Source: Paracoccaceae bacterium
GTDB lineage: Bacteria; Pseudomonadota; Alphaproteobacteria; Rhodobacterales; Rhodobacteraceae
Length of the DNA stretch: 64,000 nucleotides
NCBI GenBank assembly: GCA_014762635.1
Contig: JABURR010000015.1
Location: 42,832-106,831, forward strand
Direction of reading: 5' to 3'
The first letter of the stretch is position 1, and each line of letters opens with the position of its first letter. Both the position numbers and the translations under genes were made by a program. Of this stretch, positions 27,619 through 35,847 are shown in pieces. Under the pieces are notes generated by a model, which was given only the letters and a program-made list of their open reading frames with translations, ran no database searches and had not been told where the DNA came from.

Positions 27619-28527
27619 TCAGCCCCCGGGCTGATCGTAGCCGAAAAACCGCGCGTATCGTGTCGCGCGGAACGCGGTTCGAAGCACATCGCCATTACAG
27701 GCGGCAAAGGCCGCGCCCAGCCGCTCCGCGTCGGGCTTCGCCGCGCCGACATTCCGGCGTGGCAACGATAGCTCGGGAAGCCCGATCCCATGCAGAGCCG
27801 GGCCCAGCGCCGACCCCAAGTCCTCGTAGCGTACAACAAGGCAAGTCATCCGGGGCCGTTCCGCGCGCCAGACCGCCCCTTGCGGCTGGAAGCCCTCCAA
27901 GCCAAGTCCTGTCGCCTTTTCGAAATGGTCCTGAAACCAGCCGAAGGGGCGGATGAGCGTGAAGAAGAGCTGCCCGAACCCGGCATGGCCTACGTGGTTT
28001 GGCAGATGGAACCGACCCGCCCGGATGTCATCCAGAAGCGGATCGATTCCGCCGCGCTCCGCGATGATATCCGCTGACAGGTCGAAAAAACGCTGCAGGC
28101 CCAGGGAAAGGTCTTCCAGCCTGTCCACGGCCAATGCTCTGAGCACGGGAAGGTGCCCGGCAAAATCCTGCAGCAGGGCCGAGCGGAACCAGCCCCACGG
28201 CTCCCGCGAAAGGCTCAGAATCACGAGGCGCTCCGGCGAGCGGCCCGCACGGATCGCGTTGATTTGCCGGGTCAGTTCAAGGTTCGCCTGGAACTGACCC
28301 ATCCGGTGCCGGTAGAAATGATCGCTGTCCTCACCATTCAAAAGCAAGGGCAGCATCTTTTTCAGCGCGTCCTCTCCCAGGAAATGGCTCTGAACCGCGC
28401 GGATACCCGGCGCACCGTTCAAAGCCTCGGTCAGCGCGGTCGAGGCGACCTTGCCGAACTGGTAGACGACCACCAGAACCGGCCTTGCCTCCTGCACAGC
28501 GGCTTTTTCCCGAAACACGCTGATCAC
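27619..28527 (-). CDS. Sulfotransferase-like capsular polysaccharide protein (NKWYS-type)
   Basis: A 302-aa cytosolic protein resembling the putative capsular polysaccharide synthesis/sulfotransferase families. The stretch VVVYQFGKVASTALTEAL matches the 5'-phosphosulfate loop of PAPS-dependent sulfotransferases, and LVILSLSREPWGWFRSAL matches the 3'-phosphate motif with its Arg/Ser pair. The GTG at 28527 overlaps the glycosyltransferase stop as GTGA, so the two are coupled. It suggests that the glycan built by this operon is sulfated. Activity is inferred from two motifs only. Confidence 0.65.
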   Translation of the reverse strand: MISVFREKAAVQEARPVLVVVYQFGKVASTALTEALNGAPGIRAVQSHFLGEDALKKMLPLLLNGEDSDHFYRHRMGQFQANLELTRQINAIRAGRSPERLVILSLSREPWGWFRSALLQDFAGHLPVLRALAVDRLEDLSLGLQRFFDLSADIIAERGGIDPLLDDIRAGRFHLPNHVGHAGFGQLFFTLIRPFGWFQDHFEKATGLGLEGFQPQGAVWRAERPRMTCLVVRYEDLGSALGPALHGIGLPELSLPRRNVGAAKPDAERLGAAFAACNGDVLRTAFRATRYARFFGYDQPGG

Positions 28528-29564
28528 GAGGCCAGCTTTCCAGACTGTTGCCCGAGCCATTCGCGGAACCTGCCCGGGCCTGTCCGAAACGGGTCAGGAA
28601 AGCGCTGCCACAACTCGGGCCGCACGCGATAGGTCAGGCGGTCCTCCCGCGTGATCCGCGTGCCGTTGTCATAGGTTCCGAAATGCCAGTATCCCTCCGG
28701 AAATCGTGGCTCCGCATGACGGCGCAGTGCCTCCCCGTACCAGCGCCAAAGCTCCAGCGCCTCGGTCCCCTGCCCCGCGTAGCGATGCACCATCGCCTCA
28801 CCCGGTCCGCCGAACTTGGTGAAATGGAAGAACCGTAGCGGTTCACCATTCACGAGGATCCGCCCGTCCTGCTCGATACTCAGCCGCCGCTGCGACAGGT
28901 TCCAGGACGCCACGTTGCATCCCGGGTCGCGCAGGATCATCAGGTCCGGAAAGAAGCAGGGCGCGAGGTTCACCCATTTCTGATCCACGAACAGCCCCGC
29001 CTCGGGGCGGTCCTCGCACCATGTTTCCATCCGCTCGGCCCACCACGCTGCAAAGGCGCGGCCTTGCCCCCGATCAGCAACGGCAAGGAAGCCCAGGTTG
29101 AACACCCCGTGGCGCAACGCGGCGATCTCGTTATCCGCGATGGCCGCTGGGTCCCTCTCAGGCTCCAGACAATGGGGCGTCAGCAGGATCGGATGCCGAT
29201 CAAGATGCGCGACCACGGGATCGAGCGTGTCAAAGACCGCGATATCGGGATCGAGGTAGATCACCTTGTCCAGGCCGGGCTGGCCAAGGATATGGTGCAG
29301 CGCCCACCCCTTGATCCCGGTGCAGGCTTCCACCAGGTCATGCCGAAACAGCCACCCGGGCGCCGCCTCACCCAGAAGATCGCGCGGGGTCAACACGCGA
29401 TCCATGCCCAAGGATGCAAGGTCGATCACCACCCCGTCGGGCGGTTCATCCACCACCACCGCCCAGACGGTCCAGTCCGGATGATGCCGCTTCAGCGTCT
29501 CGCAAAGCACCCGCGCGCGGGAGAGGTAGCTGTAGGTGAAACTGGTGAAGACATGCACGCTCAC
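28524..29564 (-). CDS. Family 8-like glycosyltransferase
   Basis: A 346-aa GT-A enzyme starting SVHVFTSFTYSYLSRARVL, with the DxD-type metal motif VIYLDPDIAVFD and the late GVFNLGFLAV and FVDQKWVNLAP patterns of GT8/GT-like galactosyltransferases. It lacks a signal peptide. The start is a GTG that overlaps the previous stop as GTGA; the longer frame to 30068 is only antisense to the previous gene. It sits between the GT4 and the sulfotransferase-like gene in one coupled operon, so it probably adds the sugar modified later. Confidence 0.75.
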   Translation of the reverse strand: MSVHVFTSFTYSYLSRARVLCETLKRHHPDWTVWAVVVDEPPDGVVIDLASLGMDRVLTPRDLLGEAAPGWLFRHDLVEACTGIKGWALHHILGQPGLDKVIYLDPDIAVFDTLDPVVAHLDRHPILLTPHCLEPERDPAAIADNEIAALRHGVFNLGFLAVADRGQGRAFAAWWAERMETWCEDRPEAGLFVDQKWVNLAPCFFPDLMILRDPGCNVASWNLSQRRLSIEQDGRILVNGEPLRFFHFTKFGGPGEAMVHRYAGQGTEALELWRWYGEALRRHAEPRFPEGYWHFGTYDNGTRITREDRLTYRVRPELWQRFPDPFRTGPGRFREWLGQQSGKLAS

Positions 29565-31291
29565 GCGGTTGCCCCGCCAAAGAGAAGTGGAAGCGACAGG
29601 TCGCCCATCTCGAAACGGGGCCGACGCGACGCATGTCGGCGAGCCGCTGTAGCCGCATCGCTCAGGTCTCCCCCGGCGAAAAGGCGGCGCAGTCCGGCCA
29701 CGTCTTCCAGGACCAATCCGCGCCCCGTCGCGCCCACCAGGGCGGCCACGTTGCCCGACCATGGGTTCGTGATCAGGCCCGCCCCTGCGGCCAAGACCTC
29801 GTGCGCGGTGAAGGAAAAGGTCTCCGGACCTGCCGGCCAGTTCAGCACAAGGTCTATGCCCTCGCGCGTAAGCGCGGCAACCATCCCGTCGTGCCCGCCC
29901 CGGGCGACGTCGACCCGGTGCGAACGGATCCCCGGCTCTGCTGTCTCCGGCCCGAACTGGTGGAAGGAATACCGCCCGTCCCGGGCGAACTCCGCCGCGA
30001 GATCTCGGAACTCGGGCCAGCCTTTCTGGATCGTTGCCGCCCCCAGATAGCCGATCCGGACCTCGCACCCGGCAGCCCTCGCGCCGGAGGTTGCCCCGCG
30101 ACGCAGGTGAACCAGCGGCACCACCTCAAGACCCGCATCGGGCAGGTTGCCCCGGGCTAGCCACAGGTCACGGGCGAAGTCCGACGGGGCCGCCACCCGC
30201 ACGATCACCTCGTCGAAGAACCGCGCGATGCGGCGGCGGTGGCTGGCGCGTTCCGCCCCGTAGCGGCAGACGAGGCAGGCCGAGGCGCTGCTATCCGGCG
30301 CGCCGCAGAAGGCCAGGTCATTGCGCAACAGTGCATAACCCGGGCAGATCGACAGGAAGTCATGCAGCCAGAAAAGGCAACTCCGCCCGCTGACCCGCCG
30401 GATCAGGCGGGCGATCCCCTCGGGGCTGTGGCCAAGCAGGCTGTGGATCACCGTGTCGAGCGCGGCGCAGTTCCGGACCAGCCCGGCGATAAGCTCCGAG
30501 ACCTGTGACAGCGAACCGGAACCGATCTCCGTGCCGTTCAGGACAAGGCGCAGGCCGAGGTCTTCCTGTGGCCGCGCGAAACAGGGCAGCGGACGCAGCG
30601 GATGCAGGTTCAGGTAGGCGATGCCCCGGGCGGTTGCCTGCCGCGCCTCATGGGCGATGCAGAGCTGAACCCCGGCACTCACCCCCCGATAATCGTCATG
30701 GCCGATGGAAAGGACGAGTTGCCCGCTCCCAGCTCTCAGCCTTGCGCGGATCACCTCGGAAACCGCTTCGACGGGCAGCGACGGGACCGCCGGAACCGGC
30801 GTGCTGTCCACGACCTCCTCAAGGCTCCGCATGTTCGCCAGAAACGCAGCGCGGTCTCCACCCGGCGGGCGTGGCAAGCGGCCCTCGGCGCGACCGGTTT
30901 CAAGGTAATGACGAAATGGGTTCTCTCCGGCACCGGCCACATCCGGGTTGGCCAGAAGGTAGAAGCGGGTCGAAAACCGAGGGTTCGGATCGCGCCCCTC
31001 GCGCCAGCCGTGGGACAAGAAATGCGCCAGAGGTTCGACCCCGGCATCGGCCACGTCCGGATAGCTGCGCAGGTAGAACGCCGCATCGAACGCCTCGGCC
31101 ACCGGGTCCGTTTCTGCCTTGGCCGGACCGGGAGGGCGTCCCTCGGCGCGGCCATAGCGTATGAAATGCAGCAACGGATCCCTGCCCGACGCAGCCACGT
31201 CAGGATTGGCCGCGAGGTAATACTCCGCGTCGAAGCCCGGCGCGATCCGGCGTGCGATCCACCCGTTTCCGACCCGCGACAGGAAAGCCAT
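29561..31291 (-). CDS. Glycosyltransferase (GT4-like) with three N-terminal NPDV repeats
   Basis: A 576-aa protein that opens the operon. Residues about 20-140 hold three repeats of roughly 35 residues on the pattern FD-YYL-NPDVA-AG--PL-HF---G--EGR-P (FDAEYYLAANPDVAASG, FDAAFYLRSYPDVADAG, FSTRFYLLANPDVAGAG). Residues about 190-576 form a GT-B glycosyltransferase with VRIGYLGAATIQKGWPEF and the donor-site region FSFTAHEVLAAGAGLITN. A cysteine cluster (CGAPDSSASACLVCRYG) lies mid-protein. ATG 31291 begins the repeat region without a signal peptide. The repeats may mediate protein contact or glycan binding; their function is not established. Confidence 0.72.
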   Translation of the reverse strand: MAFLSRVGNGWIARRIAPGFDAEYYLAANPDVAASGRDPLLHFIRYGRAEGRPPGPAKAETDPVAEAFDAAFYLRSYPDVADAGVEPLAHFLSHGWREGRDPNPRFSTRFYLLANPDVAGAGENPFRHYLETGRAEGRLPRPPGGDRAAFLANMRSLEEVVDSTPVPAVPSLPVEAVSEVIRARLRAGSGQLVLSIGHDDYRGVSAGVQLCIAHEARQATARGIAYLNLHPLRPLPCFARPQEDLGLRLVLNGTEIGSGSLSQVSELIAGLVRNCAALDTVIHSLLGHSPEGIARLIRRVSGRSCLFWLHDFLSICPGYALLRNDLAFCGAPDSSASACLVCRYGAERASHRRRIARFFDEVIVRVAAPSDFARDLWLARGNLPDAGLEVVPLVHLRRGATSGARAAGCEVRIGYLGAATIQKGWPEFRDLAAEFARDGRYSFHQFGPETAEPGIRSHRVDVARGGHDGMVAALTREGIDLVLNWPAGPETFSFTAHEVLAAGAGLITNPWSGNVAALVGATGRGLVLEDVAGLRRLFAGGDLSDAATAARRHASRRPRFEMGDLSLPLLFGGATA

Positions 31292-31425
31292 GGGATGCCC
31301 CTCGGGATTGCGCGGCCCCCTTGGCCGCCACCGGGAAGGAAAGCGAAAAGCGGTTAACGGGGCGTGAATCACGGCTTCAGTGCAGCTTAACCATCCCGCC
31401 CGATACTGCGCGCGAGGCCCGGAAC

Positions 31426-34095
31426 ATGGCGGCAATGGCAGAACTTCGACATCTCGATACATGGGCTGGCCCGACGGTCGGCCCGGACCTGCCGGTTGTC
31501 GGGCTCTGGCTGGCGGAGGTGGATGGTCAGACGATCCTCTATGCCTCCACCGGGGCCGACGGTGGGGTCTATGCGCTGGCGCTCGACCGAGGTGTTTCGG
31601 TGCTGGACCAGGTCAGCCTCGGCCCTGCGCTTGTGGCCGGAACACCGGGAGAGATCGCGGTTCTTGACCTGCCAACCGGACCGGCGCTGCTCGTCCCCGG
31701 TACGCTGGGCGGATATGTTCTGGCCCCCGATGGCGGGTTTGGCACCCCGTTGACGCTGCCCGTGGCGGCCGGGTCCATCGCCCTTGCCTCGGGCGCCGTC
31801 GGGGCCGAGACATTCCTGTTCGCGGTCGCGGAGGGCGCCGGTCAGATCGACGCGTATCGTGTTGCCGACGATAACAGTACCGCATTGGCCACCAGTATCC
31901 CCCTTGCACCCGGTGCGGGACCGGCTGCGGATGTGGAGCTGGCGGTCGTAAGCCCGGGCAGCCAAGCGCTGTTGCTTTCACTCACCTCCTGGGACAACCG
32001 GCTCACGGCCTATCGCATCGCCGAGGATGGCGGGTTGCAGGCCGTGTCCTCGGTCTCGGCCGAAGGCGGGCTCAGTATTTCCGTTCCCACTGCGCTTGCC
32101 ACGGTCGAGATCGACGGGCGCCATTTTGCCGTGGTGGCAGCCGCCGAAAGCTCATCGCTCACCGTTGTCGCTGTGCGGCCTGACGGATCGCTCGCGGTGA
32201 CGGATCACGTGATCGACACGCTCGACACCCGCTTCCAGGGCATCACTGCCGTGGCAACCGTCGAGATGGACGGGCGCGTCTATATCGTCGCGGGCGGCGC
32301 GGATGATGGGCTGAGCCTGTTCACCCTGCTACCCGACGGGCGGCTGCTGCACCTGTCGCAGATCGCGGACACAGCCGAGATGTCTTTGGCGAACGTCTCG
32401 ACCCTGGCGGTGAGCGGGGCGAACGGGCGGCTGGAGGTTCACGCGAGCAGCGCCTCGGAACCCGGGGTGACGCGCCTGACCGCGGATATCGGGCCGGTGG
32501 CGCTACCGCTCTACGGGACGTCTGCCGACGATATCCTGACCGGTTCCGAGGCGGGGGATTTGATCGAAGGGCGCGACGGGGATGACACGATCAACGGCGG
32601 CGCAGGCGCGGATATCCTGCGCGATGGCGCGGGCGTGGACAGCCTGCGCGGCGGGGTGGGGGCGGATTACTTCCTCTTCGTTGCGGATGGCGAGATCGAC
32701 CGGATCGAGGATTTCGAACCAGGCATCGACCGGATCGACCTGTCGGATTGGGGACCTATCCATGCGCTGGAGGAGGTGATCATCGTGACCACCGCCACCG
32801 GGGCCGAAATCCTCTATGGCGATGAACGGCTGATCATTGAAACCGCCGATGGCAACCCGCTGACAGCGGATCAGCTGTCGCTCGGCGATTTGGTGAGCGC
32901 CTGGCACGCCCTGCCCGGTGACGCGGCCCCCGCCCGCACGCTGCTGGGCGGGATGGGCGATGATTTCCTGTATGGAGAGGCCGGGGATGACTGGATCGAA
33001 GGGCGCGAGGGGAACGACCAGATCCTTGGCGGCGACGGCGACGACTGGCTGTTCGGCGGGGCGGGTAACGACAGGCTGTCAGGCAATGGCGGCGCGGACC
33101 GCTTGTCAGGGGGCGACGGCGCGGACTGGATGGATGGCGGCGCGGGGACGGATGTCTATTTCGTCGATGCGGCAGATACCCTGAGCGACAGCGGAACCGA
33201 CGGGCGAGACACGGCGCAGGTCACCGATCCGGGGGGACTCGGGCTGGCGCTGGTGGATTGGAGCGGGATCGAACGGGTGAACGGCTATCTCGGGGCGGAC
33301 ACGCTGTCGGCTGCGGGTGCGTCCGATGGCATCACGCTCTACGGACATGACGGGGACGATACCCTGATTGGGGGCGATGGTGCGGATACCCTGATCGGCG
33401 GCCATGGCGATGACCGGCTGGAGGGCGGCGCGGGCGATGATGTTCTACACGGCGGCACCGGGAATGACGTCTTCCTTGGCGGTGCTGGCAATGACATCTT
33501 CTACATCGACAGCCACGGCGATGTGGTTCTGGACGGCGGTCCGGGCATCGATCGGGCGATCCTGACCGATCCGGGCGGGTTGCAGGTTGAGGTGGGCGAT
33601 TGGCTGGGCGTGGAGCGGATCGTTGGCGGGTCGGGCGACGATACGATTGACGCCACCGGCAACACGGCGGGGCTGGTCCTTTCTGGTGGATCGGGCGGCG
33701 CGGACCGGCTGGTCGGCGGCGATGGCAATGACACGATCTATGCGGGCATCGGCGATGATTCCCTGATCGGCGCGGGGGGCGATGACGCGCTGATCGGTGG
33801 CGACGGCAATGACCGGCTGGAGGGAGGTGTGGGCGCGGATTTCCTGGCCGGTGGGCTTGGGGCGGATGAGTTCGTCTTCCTGCCGGGTGACGGGCAGGAC
33901 GTGATCGCCGATTTCGAGGATGGGATCGACCTGATCGACCTGAGCGGGCGCACCGACGTGGCGGGCGTCGAAGACCTGACCATCGCGCAGGTCGATGGCC
34001 ACGCGGTGCTGAGCTTCGCGGACGGCACGGACGGCATCACCCTCATCGGGTTCGATGCGGGGCTGCTGGACGCCGGGGATTTCCTGTTCGGCTGA
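31426..34095 (+). CDS. RTX calcium-binding protein with beta-propeller-like N-terminus, type I secretion substrate
   Basis: An 889-aa acidic protein without a Sec signal or cysteines. Residues 1 to about 355 form repeated blades of the lactonase/propeller kind (VVGLWLAEVDGQTILYAST, then AVATVEMDGRVYIVAGG). The rest carries many nonapeptide repeats of the GGxGxDxLx type in three blocks, ending in an EFVFLPGDGQDVIADFEDGID segment and a C-terminal DAGDFLFG, as in type I secreted proteins. The repeats should fold as calcium-bound beta-rolls outside the cell. No export ABC genes are nearby. The start has GAGG 6 bases upstream. It diverges from the glycan operon and may be a matrix protein. Confidence 0.82.
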   Translation: MAAMAELRHLDTWAGPTVGPDLPVVGLWLAEVDGQTILYASTGADGGVYALALDRGVSVLDQVSLGPALVAGTPGEIAVLDLPTGPALLVPGTLGGYVLAPDGGFGTPLTLPVAAGSIALASGAVGAETFLFAVAEGAGQIDAYRVADDNSTALATSIPLAPGAGPAADVELAVVSPGSQALLLSLTSWDNRLTAYRIAEDGGLQAVSSVSAEGGLSISVPTALATVEIDGRHFAVVAAAESSSLTVVAVRPDGSLAVTDHVIDTLDTRFQGITAVATVEMDGRVYIVAGGADDGLSLFTLLPDGRLLHLSQIADTAEMSLANVSTLAVSGANGRLEVHASSASEPGVTRLTADIGPVALPLYGTSADDILTGSEAGDLIEGRDGDDTINGGAGADILRDGAGVDSLRGGVGADYFLFVADGEIDRIEDFEPGIDRIDLSDWGPIHALEEVIIVTTATGAEILYGDERLIIETADGNPLTADQLSLGDLVSAWHALPGDAAPARTLLGGMGDDFLYGEAGDDWIEGREGNDQILGGDGDDWLFGGAGNDRLSGNGGADRLSGGDGADWMDGGAGTDVYFVDAADTLSDSGTDGRDTAQVTDPGGLGLALVDWSGIERVNGYLGADTLSAAGASDGITLYGHDGDDTLIGGDGADTLIGGHGDDRLEGGAGDDVLHGGTGNDVFLGGAGNDIFYIDSHGDVVLDGGPGIDRAILTDPGGLQVEVGDWLGVERIVGGSGDDTIDATGNTAGLVLSGGSGGADRLVGGDGNDTIYAGIGDDSLIGAGGDDALIGGDGNDRLEGGVGADFLAGGLGADEFVFLPGDGQDVIADFEDGIDLIDLSGRTDVAGVEDLTIAQVDGHAVLSFADGTDGITLIGFDAGLLDAGDFLFG

Positions 34096-34101
34096 GGCGT
34101 A

Positions 34102-34698
34102 TCAGCGGTTCAGAAAGTCCACCACCGCCTGCAGTTCCGAGCGTTCGATCCCATGTCCCCCGCCGTGCCAGTCAAGCACCGTCTCGGTCCCTTGCGCGGT
34201 GAACCAGTCCGCAAGTTGCTGGGTCTGCGGCGCGGGGCAGATCGGGTCGCGCTGGCCTGCGGTGATCAGGACACGGCGGCCCGCAAGCCCCGGCTGCGGC
34301 TCGGGCACCCAGGGGATCAGCGGGTGCATCAGGATCAGCTCGCCAACGATCTTGGGGTAGCGGAAGGCCGCGGCGGCCAGGATATTCGCGCCATTGGAAT
34401 AGCCCAGTCCGATGACGCGTTTTGCGCCGGATTTCTCGACCTCACTCCGCAGGAACTTCGCCATCGCCTCGGTGCGGCGATCGAGGTCCTCCATGTCATA
34501 AAGCCCCTCGGCCTTGCGCCGGAAATAGCGGTTCATCCCCATCTCGGGAACGTCGCCACGGGGCGAGATCACGGTCGCCTCGGGCAGAAGCTGCTCGGCC
34601 AGCCCGTGGAACTGGTTCTCGTCGCCGCCAGTGCCGTGGAAGGTGAAGACGAGGGGCGCATCGGCCTGCCCCTCGGTCCTGCGGGTGATGTAGCTCAT
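34102..34698 (-). CDS. Phospholipase/carboxylesterase-family hydrolase (MhqD-like)
   Basis: A 198-aa alpha/beta hydrolase with the oxyanion motif FTFHGTGGDE, nucleophile Ser101 in GYSNGA, acid in AGQRDPIC and catalytic His in GGGHGIER. It begins 3 bases after the dioxygenase gene ends. In Bacillus the MhqD hydrolase is encoded with MhqO dioxygenases in quinone-stress operons, and this pairing is the same. It probably hydrolyses a ring-fission or conjugate product. No regulator gene is adjacent. Confidence 0.85.
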   Translation of the reverse strand: MSYITRRTEGQADAPLVFTFHGTGGDENQFHGLAEQLLPEATVISPRGDVPEMGMNRYFRRKAEGLYDMEDLDRRTEAMAKFLRSEVEKSGAKRVIGLGYSNGANILAAAAFRYPKIVGELILMHPLIPWVPEPQPGLAGRRVLITAGQRDPICPAPQTQQLADWFTAQGTETVLDWHGGGHGIERSELQAVVDFLNR

Positions 34699-34701
34699 GT
34701 C

Positions 34702-35634
34702 TCAGTCCCGGATCGGTTCGAGATATTTCGATTCCAGCACCTCGCGCAGATGGGCGTGCTGGGTGGGCAGCTTCAGCGCCTCGCCCAGATGCGCTGTGTC
34801 CTCGTCCCGGTCGAAGCCGGGTTCGTTGGTGGCCACCTCGAACAGCACCCCGCCCGGTGTCTGGAAATAGATCGCCCAGAAATAGTCGCGGTCGATGACC
34901 GGGGTGACCTGGTAACCGGTGTCCATCAGCGCCTTGCGCACCTCGAGCTGCTTTTCGCGGTTATCGACGGCGAAGGCGATGTGATGGACCGAGCCCGCGC
35001 CCTGATCGGCGGTGCCCGCGCCGTGCAGCACCTCGATGTCGATCACATGCGCACCGTTGCCACCGGGCACGGCGAAGCGGGTTGTGGCGCCCTGCTTGTC
35101 GACCTCTTCGTATCCCATGAATTTCAGAAGCTCGGCCGAGGCGCCGCCGTCCCGCAGCCGCATGGACGCCGAGTGGAAGCCGCGGATCGCCTCTTCCTCG
35201 CTCACGCCGTTGCCCGTCCAGGGCGCGCGATCATCCGCGGATTCGATCAGCGCGAACTGGTCGCCATCGGGGCCGAGGAAATGCAGACGGTCCTCGCCGA
35301 AGCTGGATTTCTCGGAAATCCCGGAGATCCCGAGGCTGGAAAGCCGCTCTTTCCAGAAGGGAATCGCGCCCTTGGGGATGGTGAAGCCGGTGACCCCAAC
35401 CTCGCCCACGCCACGGCTTCCGCGCCGCGCGCCGGGGAAGGGGAAATAGGTCATGACCGAGCCCGGTGTGCCGACCTCATCGCCGTAATACAGGTGATAG
35501 ACGTTCGGCGCGTCGAAATTCACCGTCTTCTTTACCCGGCGCAGGCCGAGGGTCTTGGTGAAGAAATCGTTGTTCGATTGGGCATTGCTGGCCAGCGAGG
35601 TGACGTGGTGCAGGCCCTGGATCTGTTTCAGCAT
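34702..35634 (-). CDS. Ring-cleaving dioxygenase, VOC superfamily (MhqO/LinE type)
   Basis: A 310-aa protein of four VOC beta-alpha modules. The N-terminal GLHHVTSLASNAQSNNDFF holds the first metal histidine; GSVHHIAFAVDN the second, with a late glutamate in GGVLFEVATNEPGFD. This is the family of Fe(II) extradiol dioxygenases that open hydroquinone-type rings. ATG 35634 has AGGAG 6 bases upstream. It is the first gene of a two-gene operon with the hydrolase and diverges from a GMC dehydrogenase over 213 bases. Confidence 0.88.
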   Translation of the reverse strand: MLKQIQGLHHVTSLASNAQSNNDFFTKTLGLRRVKKTVNFDAPNVYHLYYGDEVGTPGSVMTYFPFPGARRGSRGVGEVGVTGFTIPKGAIPFWKERLSSLGISGISEKSSFGEDRLHFLGPDGDQFALIESADDRAPWTGNGVSEEEAIRGFHSASMRLRDGGASAELLKFMGYEEVDKQGATTRFAVPGGNGAHVIDIEVLHGAGTADQGAGSVHHIAFAVDNREKQLEVRKALMDTGYQVTPVIDRDYFWAIYFQTPGGVLFEVATNEPGFDRDEDTAHLGEALKLPTQHAHLREVLESKYLEPIRD

Positions 35635-35847
35635 CTTGAACTCCTGTCCCCCAAGGCGGGGGATCGACTCGGTTGCCGTCAATATGGGGCGCGGCGGGCC
35701 CTCGGGGAACCTCCCGCCAGGCACCGCTTCTGTGCATCAATGAACAAAAGCCGTCGGCGTTCCGCGACACTTGGCGCCGCAAGGGGATTTGTCATGGGCC
35801 CCGCCCCGGTGTAGCAAGCCTCGGGGGCAAGATGAGGAGGATCGGCC

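Noticed and set aside
26169..27956. 595-aa plus-strand frame antisense to ugd and the sulfotransferase-like gene
   Set aside because: Shadow frame with low-complexity His/Arg/Gly composition.
32500..34095. Tandem DNA repeats in the RTX gene as a possible CRISPR or satellite array
   Set aside because: The periodicity follows the nonapeptide calcium-binding repeats and codon frame; units vary and there are no spacers. No CRISPR array was found anywhere in the window.
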